A stretch of DNA of 64,000 nt from Adineta steineri. Taxonomy: Eukaryota; Rotifera; Eurotatoria; Adinetida; Adinetidae. The notes beneath the pieces were generated by a model. The model searched no databases. It saw only the letters and a list, made by a program, of their open reading frames with translations, and was not told the DNA's origin. Position numbers and translations under genes: made by a program. The stretch is taken from contig CAJNOI010000021.1 in the NCBI GenBank assembly GCA_905250115.1, forward strand, positions 689,895 through 753,894, read 5' to 3'. Each line of letters opens with the position of its first letter. Within the stretch, counting starts at the first letter, position 1. Positions 22,598-32,590 of this stretch are shown in pieces.

Positions 22598-24487
22598 ACA
22601 TCATCATTAAACAATATATGAGTTAAAATAAGAGTTAATGAGCATCGTCAATCATTATTTTTAATTATGTATTCAATTTAGTTTGATGTCTAAAATTACT
22701 TAAAATAAAAAAAAATAAATATCGTGTTGTCTGTGCAAAAGCTAAATGAAGATTTTTTTAACAAACTACAAAGCAACTATCTTTTGATTCCAAGTAACAG
22801 AATTTAGTTTATTGAGGCATGATAAATTGAAATCCCGAATGTTGCGCGCCGTAAGATACGCATCAGTAAATAAGCAGGTCAAATAATTTCAATTGAAATA
22901 TTCTTAAACAGGCCTACGATTAACTTCATTAGTTAGATTCAAAATCAATATTTTGATCATCTTTAAATATCTCTCGTATATATATTACGATACTAAGATA
23001 TACATAGACGAATAATTATACTATCCGCTTGATGATAAATCATAATTAATACCTCCATCAAACATATGATTATTAATAGAAATATACAAGTGTTTGTACA
23101 CTAAGAGCAAATAAAAAATTGTAGATTTTTATCCTTTGTCGGGCTATATAATACGAAGTTTTTTTCTCGTACACAACATTCGTGGACTCGATAAATTAAG
23201 TCATTATTAATAGAAACTTCAATATTATATTTACAAATAATGAAATAAATCTTTCAAGTTTTCTGAATTTATATATTTCTGAAATACAAATCATCTTTTA
23301 TAGAAATTAATTTCGAAGTCTTAAATAATTGATCAAATATAAGATAAACGAAAAACCTATAGTGTATCATCATATTTTTTTAAACTTCATTCCGTAATAG
23401 TGAATACAACATTTCCATCTGTTTGTAGATTAATCAACAAATAATCAAAACGAGATGAAACAAACTCTCAGTCACACACCAATGAGTGCTACTAAAATTT
23501 AAGGATGTGAATATGGATGAAAGTAAAATAAAAGCACTACAATAGCTAATATCTGCATTCATTCTCAAATCTGAAGAGAAATTAAGCAAAGTGTGATAAA
23601 GATCGTTGCTATAACTACGAAGTATTTCGTCTTAAGATAATGATCCACTAGTTTATTTATTAGTAAACCACAAGTGGCTCTCTACAATTTTAATATATGA
23701 TCTAAAGAAAAAAATTAATTTTCTTTTTGCTGATAGAAAGACTATATACTTGATAGTTTAAAAAATAATTCATTGTCAAATTTTTGAAATAGGCTCTACG
23801 TTACTTAATACAACAACATTTTTTAATTAGTGCTATTAATAAACACAAAGATTATACTAGACTGATATGATCTTTTTTAAATGTGATTTAATTTAATGCC
23901 TTAGTGTTGACGTTAGAACACTTATTTAGTTCTGCTTATCATAAAATCTAAATTACATGTGTAAGAACTTGAAAACAAAAGTCTATATGCAAGATTCATA
24001 CAGAAAAGACTCCGCAAATTGTTCTCATCCTCAAATTTTTTGTTCTTGTAAATTAACTATTATATGATATTTGATTTATCTGTTTGAAAAAGTTAAAAAA
24101 CTGTAAAATAAACGAGTATTTGCAATTCGACGAAAAATTTACAATGCTCCAAGATTTTCTTCTTATTTTTGACTGAAAAAAAAATAATTTTTACAATAGT
24201 ACATTTTATCACTTGTAATATGCATCTATTTGTTTTTACAACATCAGAGTAAAACTATCATCAAAAATTCAGTACTTTTAATAGATTAGAAAATATAATG
24301 AGAATGCTCAAAAAGGTACGCAAAATTTTAATTTGATTTTCTCAGATAATATCTTCTAAGCTCGTGTAGGACATTAATTCAAATCTCATAAGACTCATAA
24401 AGCAAATATTATCATATATAAACATACGAGAAAATTATTTTTCTATACATAAACAATCTACATTCTGTTATTCAAATAAAAATTATA
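22598..24487. other. Intergenic region, nothing recognised
   Basis: About 1.9 kb of AT-rich sequence between two 7TM receptor genes on the same strand, carrying the 3' UTR of the first and promoter of the second. No coding stretch with domain features, no RNA gene and no clear repeat was seen. Confidence 0.45.
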
Positions 24488-25439
24488 ATGAACAATTTTG
24501 CATTTATACTCAATATAGGAACACTTATTATCGATATATTAACATGTATGATTACATTTATCATTTTGATTATCATTATTCATCATACTTGTTATAATCG
24601 TTTGACACAAAAAGATAAAGTAGTTGCATGTCTCTGTCTAACTACTCATCCAGTTATTTTTCTCTTTATGGCAATAATAGTTTCGTTTCATATTCAAGCA
24701 CTCTTAGGTGATCTCGATGTGCAGACTTATAATCCAACATGGTGTATATTCATTGCATATATTTCTTATATTCTTCTCAGTATATTTTATTGGACTTTCG
24801 TCAATCAGGTAATTTATATTTTAGAACATAAATCTCAACATATTAGATTACATTTTCTAGGCTTTTTTTCGCCTTGCGCGTATTGTTTATTCAACATGTA
24901 ACTATTTTCAATATTTCTGGCTATATATTATTTTATTTTTTACTGAATTAATTTTCAGTTGTATTCTTTTATCTCCACTTCTTTTTTGGCATGACATCGT
25001 TTATCTACCAGAAAATTATTATTGTTATGTTAAATTCGCATACAGCAGTAGTATACTTTGGCTTGGATTGATTATTTATGGAATTCCTCTTTTCTTAGTA
25101 TCATTAATCTATTTACGCATCACAAAGTTTCTTCAGCAAAACTCAAATAATCAAGCACTAGTAGTTAAACATCATCAGCAAAGAGATTTAATCGTTTGTC
25201 AACGTATTCTCATAACTATGAATCTACTCGTCATTCATGGAATACCACCGATAGTCTTTTTAATAATAACAGCAATAACAGGTGAAGAATCTTCGCTTAG
25301 CTTTCGTATTAGTTGGCCTTTTATGAGTTTAACAATGATGGGATCGAGCGTATGGCTAGTTATTCTTACACCACAATTAAAAAAAGTTATTTTAAAAAAA
25401 TTTCACAATCACCGAGTAGTACCCTTCGGCGGTACCTAA
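24488..25439 (+). CDS. Rhodopsin-like 7TM receptor, second gene, two exons
   Basis: Exons 24488-24808 and 24861-25439, 299 aa, start ATG at 24488. Splicing at CAG/GTAATT and CTAG (intron 24809-24860, 52 nt) joins FYWTFVNQ to AFFRLARIVYSTCNYFQYF in one frame and avoids an immediate frame break. Seven hydrophobic segments are visible, from IGTLIIDILTCMITFIIL (TM1) to SLTMMGSSVWLVILTPQL (TM7). The loop after TM3 has FRLARIV in place of a classical DRY. It differs clearly from the receptor at 21621, so it is a separate subfamily and not a recent tandem copy. Rotifer-expanded receptor of unknown ligand. Confidence 0.8.
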
Positions 25440-26441
25440 GCGAATTCAATACAATGAACTTTTAGACTATTTAAACTATATTTTGCATACTATGATATTA
25501 TATATTTTAATATTTCTTGTTTACTGTAGTTTTGTTTCTTCGAATATTTATGATTTTATTTGTTGTATACGGTATTGTCCCAAAATCCGGAAAATTTTTA
25601 AAAAAGATTCAGTAGTATTTTTAACAAAGAAGCATGTACAAGAAAGAAGAAAAATCATTTGATCTGAAGAGAGGTGACGTAGTTCACTTTTTATTAGCTA
25701 CCAATAAAGAAAGTCCCACGAGATATTCATCACGATCGGCCGCATCGCCCTCGAAATATTTGGCAAGTAGGATTATGAAAGCTCGGGCTCAGTTCTTTCG
25801 AATTGGAACTGTCACATTTCTATTAGCAAGTGTTTTAATTTCAGCTAGAAGGTTAGGGCATGGATACAACATCCACACTATTATGGTGCATGTCTGTGTA
25901 TATTTGCTAATAGAAGTGCAGAGCACAGTTAAATAGAATGGCACTCGGTAGACGATAATCATGGTCGACGTAGACAACCATAAACATTTATGAAAGAATA
26001 TTATCATCCTCTTCTGTTAGAACGATATCAGAAATTTTCCGGATTTCAAGACATATTCTTGTATACTATCCGAAAGTATTTTTGTAAAAATAATTATTTG
26101 AACTATTCAACCTTTTATTTTCATCGTCATCTTGATCATACAGCTTGCTTTAGTTCTGAACAGAAACTATATAGTTCTGTTGAGTTTATGTTAAAGATGA
26201 GGATTTTATACTTATTTATCATCATTCAATTCACTCGCATTCTCAAGATGTTCAACTAAGTAAATAATTAGAGCATTATTTATTGAGAACATTTCCTAGT
26301 AAGATATCCGAGAGCGCAATATTGGTATAGATAATGTTCTAATGATTGCCGCAATGCATGGATATCTGAAGAACAGTACTTTCACAAGCAAGAAGAAATA
26401 ATTTAACATGAAAACAATTATTTTAGAAGATCAATGTTATA
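25440..26441. other. Intergenic region holding an inverted-repeat relic
   Basis: The convergent 3' ends of the 7TM receptor gene (+) and the second F-box-like gene (-). The main content is a roughly 490-nt segment with similar inverted ends at 25571-26060, described separately. No intact gene. Confidence 0.5.
25566..26066. mobile_element. Probable decayed DNA transposon or MITE-like element
   Basis: The left end contains AAATCCGGAAAATTT (about 25583-25597) preceded by TTGTCCC. The right end contains AAATTTTCCGGATTT (about 26032-26046) followed by CAAGACA. These are inverted copies of about 20 nt with a few mismatches, and GTATAC lies just outside both ends. The interior is less AT-rich than its surroundings and includes an open stretch at 25634-25936 (100 codons) beginning MYKKEEKSFDLKRGDVVHFL that could be the helix-turn-helix end of a frameshifted Tc1/mariner-like transposase. 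That family assignment is a guess; the inverted ends are visible directly. Confidence 0.45.
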
Positions 26442-28181
26442 TTAACGAATCCACATACGAATTTTCGATGGTTCATCTTTATCTCTCTCAATCGAACAAC
26501 TCGAAGATAATAAATGAGTATATAACCATATTAATAGTTCATCATTTTCTGGATTATCATCTTCACATTGAACAACCATCGATCGAAGATGTAACATAGT
26601 TTTAATTAGATGAGGAATATTCATTCGATTTTGAACTTTAATCAATAAAACATTACAATATCGACCAATTAATGATTCAGCTAATGCATCACATTCAAAT
26701 TTTTTAAAATGTCCACATTGTAATGTAGATGTACTAATAAAATCAAGACGACGAATTGATTTACTTCTTAAACGAAATAATGCCATGGATATATTTTTTA
26801 AACATCGAAATGTTAATGAATAAAGACATGGTGCTTGATCGAGTAAAGCTTGTAATTGATAATAAGCAAAATTATTATTTAACATAATATCAAGTGAATA
26901 TAATTGATTTAATGTTGGAACAAATGACCAGAAAAATTTATCATTATATGGAAGTCGAAGTTCAAGGTGTTGAATATTTGGACATTGAATTGAGCAATGA
27001 GAATTAAGTTTATTGATGATCGAATTACTTTCATATTCTAAATATTGTAAATTACTTACACGATCATATGAAGATTGATATTGATTATTTATACATGTCG
27101 ATTTCGATCGACATAAATTATCATATAAAAAATGATTAAAACTATAAGGTAAAGTATAAAGAACTGCATGTTTTTGTGATTTCGATAACGTCCAATCACA
27201 TTGAACAAACCATCGATGTTTTCGAATCCAAAATGGAGTACGAAATGAATTTAATAATGTATCTATTTCTTTTTCTCTATTACGAACAGATGATAATTCA
27301 AAAAACATTCGTAATCGAAATGTTTTTATATTTGGTAAATTTTCAATAATAAGTTTTTTCCATTCCGATCCATCTAAATATATATAATCAGTTTCAAGTG
27401 TTAAATAACGTAAATTAATCATATGATGAAAAAGACTTATCATTGTATTTAATGAACTTTTATGAATAATATTCAATGAAATTATTGATGAAATATTTGT
27501 TTGTAATTGTTCATCTCTACAACCACAAAAAATTGTTGTATATAATTGTCGAAGATTAGGTGTAAATTGAAAAAGATGAGTTAAAGTATTAAAATCACAA
27601 TGAATATTTTTCATTGATAAATATTCAATTGATTGTGAAATATTTGATATTTGAGTTAATAATCGTTGACCTGGTAAAATATAATCCAGTGTACAATGTG
27701 TAAGCTTTGGTAAACGCCAAACAATATTTATAAAATATTTAAAATCATTTTCATTCTGCCAAAATTGACATTTAATAAATGTTAGATGTGTAAGAGTAGG
27801 TATGTATTGACATTGTTTAATAATATTATAAATTCTATTGAGAGAATGAATATGATATAATGAAAGTGACTGTAAATGATTGCATTTATCAAGAATAAAA
27901 CCATTAGAAAATAAAATTTTAGATGAAATAGGTGTTTCATCATCATCAGATAAATGAAGAGAAATAATTTGTTTTGTAATAATTGTTAAATAATCTCGAC
28001 ATATAATCTCGCAATCATGTTTTGATATACATCGAAAATCAAGATAATATTTTTGATCATAATCGTTGAGAAGATTGTCAATACGAGAATTAAGTCGATA
28101 GAAAGCACGAAAAAGATCGATAATATTGAAATATTCAAATAAATCGAATATTAATTCATTAGGTAATCCTTCGAATTTCAT
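26442..28181 (-). CDS. F-box / leucine-rich-repeat-like protein, paralog 2
   Basis: Intronless, 579 aa from the ATG at 28181; the in-frame extension to 28202 starts with TTG and is rejected. MKFEGLPNELIFDLFEYFNIIDL matches the F-box start of the 18335-20113 gene, and the shared landmarks LSDDDETP, FWIRKHRWFVQCDW and LYTLPYSFNHF follow in the same order. Leucine-rich segments fill the remainder. It is probably a substrate adaptor for an SCF-type ubiquitin ligase in the cytoplasm or nucleus. The two copies are diverged at most positions, so the duplication is not recent. Confidence 0.82.
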   Translation of the reverse strand: MKFEGLPNELIFDLFEYFNIIDLFRAFYRLNSRIDNLLNDYDQKYYLDFRCISKHDCEIICRDYLTIITKQIISLHLSDDDETPISSKILFSNGFILDKCNHLQSLSLYHIHSLNRIYNIIKQCQYIPTLTHLTFIKCQFWQNENDFKYFINIVWRLPKLTHCTLDYILPGQRLLTQISNISQSIEYLSMKNIHCDFNTLTHLFQFTPNLRQLYTTIFCGCRDEQLQTNISSIISLNIIHKSSLNTMISLFHHMINLRYLTLETDYIYLDGSEWKKLIIENLPNIKTFRLRMFFELSSVRNREKEIDTLLNSFRTPFWIRKHRWFVQCDWTLSKSQKHAVLYTLPYSFNHFLYDNLCRSKSTCINNQYQSSYDRVSNLQYLEYESNSIINKLNSHCSIQCPNIQHLELRLPYNDKFFWSFVPTLNQLYSLDIMLNNNFAYYQLQALLDQAPCLYSLTFRCLKNISMALFRLRSKSIRRLDFISTSTLQCGHFKKFECDALAESLIGRYCNVLLIKVQNRMNIPHLIKTMLHLRSMVVQCEDDNPENDELLIWLYTHLLSSSCSIERDKDEPSKIRMWIR

Positions 28182-30954
28182 TTTGTCGTGTTGTGTTAGC
28201 AAAAAAATGGTTGTTTTGCATATGTTTTTGTTTGAAGAAGAACAAAATAAGAGCCTATTTTTCGCGTTCTTTTTTTTCTATAATTATTAATCATTTATAG
28301 CTTCATTTTTCTTTTTGTTGTTCTAATGCTTTTTAAAATGAAGAAAGAAAAATGCTTTTGTTATTCTTAATGTATTATGTTATGTCTATAATTTTTATGA
28401 AGAAAAATATAGAAGGTTCTTTTTTTTTTAAATGAAGTTGTACGTTGATAGTAACAATTATATTTAAAAAAAGTGTCAATAAAAACAAAAGTTTAATCGG
28501 TATCAAGTGAATAAAACCTTGAAATGAAGGTCAAAATATAGACATGTGTAGTTATTAGAAAGAAAGTAAGTATTTAATCGGTAAACACATTTATAAAATG
28601 AAAAATAATATCGAAAAGTAAAACATGATTAAAAAGAAAAAGAAAATTTAACTCTATGTTGAAAGATTATTTTTTTTCTCTTGAGAGTGTGTTTTGATGA
28701 TGAGAGTTTAATGTGAAATGGCATCAGTTTTATCTATTTATTTCAAACAATCGATAACATCACATTAGATTTAGTATTCGTAGAAATCAATGTTATTATA
28801 ATATACAACAATAGCAAGTTTTTAAAAGGAAAAATAAAATAAGAGATACATGGTACATGTAGTAGCAATATATTGTCGTCATGACAATTAAGATATTTAT
28901 TCGAATGAGTATAGAAAATAAGCGTATTACGTGAAGATTATAAGAGGTGTGTGAAATCTATGAATGACTTCAGCAAACGGTTCTATCGACTAATCGGATC
29001 TTATCAGACTTAGTACTGAGTCTATTCACTCGGATAGAAAAATGATATCAGCTTAATGATTGGCTTACGTTTTTCAAACTGTAAACAATTACTTGCAATG
29101 CTCAATGAAGTATTTAAGCTTATTTACTATTTTCGCTACAAAATAATCGTTAATATCAAAAGAACGATGTAAATTATTTGTACCTACGCATTACTTTTTC
29201 ACATTATTATTTTGAGTTCATTTTTGATAAAAGATCGTATCGAATGAACACCTAATGTTCAAAAAACTCGAATCCAGTTCACTGCTATCAATCATATATT
29301 CATCGATTCGAATAATTCTAGTACTATCACCTATATTCTTGATTACGGTAATAATCGAGTGACATGTCAATCCGATATTGCTATTATCAAGGGATTAGGA
29401 TAAAAAAGACAAACATTATATCTTACATATTCTTTGCAACTGATTTGGTTTAATGAACTATCGTTCATAAACGTAACTAATTAACTTGAATTTATGAAAT
29501 AGTATGTCCAGATATATTCAAGCGAATGAATCAATTGGATGGTACAGTTAATAAGAGATCAGCGAAAAATAATACACATACTATAGTACATCACCGTAAA
29601 AAAACGACTATTAAAATCATGAAGAGATATTTCTTTAATTCGTAATCAACGAAATGCATATAATACATCCATAAACCATTGAAACCAATTTTTCTTCTGA
29701 TTATACGCACATGTATTGATACAAGACTATATAAAGATAAGAACTGTATCTAAACTCTGAGCATAAAAGTTTAAGCAAATAAGTTTTTTTATTCATAAAA
29801 CTATGTTTTAAAAAAAATTAGTCACACTTTCTAACTCATCTAAAAAAACTTTGTCATTCTACCAAACACATTGCTCTGTCTTAAATGACTCATCTTATTT
29901 TTTTTCACATGCTTACTACTTCCTCTTTTTAATGAATCTAGCAATATTTCTCAATAATCTCGTACGACTATTTTATTTTGCATAGTTTAATTGTAAGTAA
30001 TATTTTAAAAATTGAAATATTCTTTTGTTAATTAAAAATATATCTTTAAGATATTTTCAATTTATTCACTTATTTTTGTCGCGTAGGGTTTTTATATGGT
30101 AAAAAAATATATATATCAATACGAAAAATAACAGGGTTTCACCTTATTTTTCCTAATCTAATAAATGCAATCATTTATTTCGAACGAAAAAGAACGCATG
30201 TACATATCATAAGTACCCTGTTTCATAACAACACGTTTGAATGCATCATAATAAATATAAATTAAGTTAAGTTTGAAAGAATAGATTTTTCGACGTTAAT
30301 CGAACAAAATCTGACAATAAAAGTAAGTTGATTTTATTCATTTCTAAATTAAACTTATTCTTTTGAATTCATATTTAGAATTTACAGTATTTCATCACGA
30401 ATGAGTTTTTTTAAATTGTATTACATTTCAATATACTTCTATTTGAGTCTTTCATACGAAAACTAAGATAAAAGTGTCTATTAGAAGTTTTGTGGTATTC
30501 CATAGTACTATTTATATGCTTTTATTTTCAAAAAAGGTACTTCCGTTTTAACCTTTGGTATAAAAGCATATAAATCACGTTTACGATCGAGGTCAATAAC
30601 CTCTTCTTCCTATTTTACCTTTAAACACAATAATATTTTTTGTTTATATAAAATTTCCTTCTAGTCAATATTTGAAGCATGCTACTGATGTTTCTAAAAC
30701 TTGACGAAACGATATTTTGTATTGAATAATTGAAAATAAATCTGATTATACGTCATTTTTTTTACAGTATTTTTGAGAAATTACGTTCAATTATTTAAAA
30801 ATGAGTTTTGATCAAATCATAGATGAATTATTATATAATTGAAGTATAGAGTTTTTATTATTTAATAAGAAAAGTAATTGATTTGTTTCAATACAATAAA
30901 TATAGGGACTATTCACATATATATATATATTATAGAGATATTATTTTATCCACG
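28182..30954. other. Long AT-rich intergenic region
   Basis: About 2.8 kb between divergent genes (F-box-like, -, and WWE/ADP-ribosyltransferase, +), so both promoters lie here. No intact gene. A short fragment resembling an NHL repeat lies near 29300-29401. A TA dinucleotide run (about 30919-30930) sits just upstream of the ADP-ribosyltransferase gene. Confidence 0.45.
29278..29401 (+). pseudogene. Possible NHL-repeat gene fragment
   Basis: One frame reads AINHIFIDSNNSSTITYILD followed by YGNNRVTCQSDIAIIKGLG and a stop. IFIDSNN...YILDYGNNRV resembles one blade of an NHL beta-propeller (typical form GIFVDSNNTIYVADTGNNRV), a family abundant in rotifers. Only this one blade is recognisable and the flanks have stops in all frames. 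It is either a decayed gene piece or a chance match. Confidence 0.3.
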
Positions 30955-32590
30955 ATGGGTTTTGCAAGAAGTTTTCAATGGATGTGGAAATCAAATGTCG
31001 ATCCATTCTCAGATTCTGAACCAGCAGAATGGAAACCGTATTCTGATGTAGAAAATTTAATTATTGAAGAAGCATATACAACTAGTCGAACACTAGCTGT
31101 CTTAGAGAATTATATTATTACTTTCGAAAATACTATGCAAACTTCCAAGACTGATGAAAACAAACAACGTCCTGTTAAAAGAATCAAATGTAACGCTGAT
31201 GATAATCATCTACGAGAAGATCGATTTATTTTTAGTCCTATGAATGCTGAACGTCCATTTGGTGGATTATACGGATGGATATCACCTTTCATTAGAGAGA
31301 CAATGAAATATCTAGATATTAGACCACATCAATTACCCTCGACTAATGAAGTAATTGTTCCTATGATTGTAACAAAAGCTGCTGATGGCATTATCGAAGA
31401 AGCTAAACGGATTGGAAGAAAAATTGAAGGTGAAGAATTAGCAAGATTTTTATTGGATAAGAAAGATGCAGGAATGGAAGAAGTATGGGAACGTTGTGCT
31501 TATATGTATACTTTACAAACCTTTTTGTACAAGATAATAGGTGAGGCTATGCGTTGGATAGGAAGTGAAAAATTTGAGCGCCGTTGGTTCGATAAAGTGC
31601 GTACATTAGGACCATTCTGTTTACTTTTATGGGATAATCCATACTGTTATGAACCGACAAAAAATGGAACAGTACTATATAGAGGAATTAAGATCGATGA
31701 TGATATAATTAGTGCTTTTCAGAAGGAATGTTCGAAAAAAGAGAAAACATTGTGTTCTCTTCAAGCATTCACTTCATGCAGTCGAAATCGAACCAAAGCT
31801 GAAGAATTTGGCAATGTTTTATTTATAATGACAATTAAACACGCTTTTACTGTAGATCTTCAGCCTGTGTCCTATTATCCACACGAAGAAGAAGAATTAA
31901 TTCTTCCTGGTGTTTGCTTTACGGCTGACCGTATGGAATTTGATAAACGCACAAATAAACATGTAATTTACTTGAATCTTATACAACAGCATCGGCGTAA
32001 GTCAACATATTTCTTTTATGTGCAATATTTTGCTTATTTTATCTTACTATTCTTGCGGGACAAAATATTCGTTTATACGATGCAAAAATATTATTTTTTT
32101 TTCAAATATAGTATTTGATCTAGGAATAATCTGGAAGTAGTTATAAAACGATTTAAATAAGTAAATTCTTTATAGTTTCCTGTAACAATCGTAATTAAAA
32201 ATTACAATGAATTAGGTTCTTGTACAGTGATAGATAATCAATGTTTCATTGAATTTTTGTATAAAACATTTCTGGAGAAAATACTATTAACCATTCATAG
32301 AAATATTCTTTTTTATGTTCATGTATATGAATCTATAAATATCTGCTTTAGGAGACGACGATTATCAAGTGTCAAGGTATTCTGTCAACTCAAAACGTCA
32401 GGGTGATGCTATTTCTCGTACTTTTGATGCTTTTACTCGTGATTTTCGTGATGCTGCTGCTCATGATGATGATCTTTTTCTTCGACTTGGCAATCGTGGT
32501 CGTCCTGGTTTTCTTCGTCGTGCTGTTGATCGTCTTTTTCGTCGTCGTGAAGGTATTTGTCGTACTGGTTGTGAAGATGATTATGATTAA
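30955..32590 (+). CDS. WWE-domain plus NAD:arginine ADP-ribosyltransferase-like protein
   Basis: Exons 30955-31996 and 32352-32590, 426 aa; ATG at 30955 (MGFARSFQWMW). The frame is open further upstream to 30883 but without an ATG. Residues ~9-68 form a WWE-like domain (W9, W11, W26; WKPYS...IIEEAY), a fold that binds poly-/iso-ADP-ribose. Residues ~215-345 carry the arginine-type ART triad: R243 in LYRG, S274 in AFTSCS, and an acidic run E311-E314 in HEEEELILPG containing the E-x-E element. The intron is GTAAGT...TTTAG, and joining restores the frame as QQHR-R-DDDYQ. The second exon encodes an unusual tail rich in Arg and Asp (LRRAVDRLFRRREG). No signal peptide, so it is probably intracellular, unlike vertebrate ecto-ARTs. 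It likely transfers ADP-ribose to proteins, with WWE as a reader or partner module. Confidence 0.8.

Noticed and set aside
24899..24960. A second intron in the second 7TM gene
   Set aside because: GTAACT and TTTTCAG signals are present, but the sequence is open in frame across them and encodes a membrane helix (YFWLYIILFFTELIFSCILL), while splicing them would break the frame.
30883..30954. Upstream extension of the ADP-ribosyltransferase
   Set aside because: The frame is open but starts with TTG and crosses a TA repeat; ATG 30955 directly precedes the WWE-like domain.
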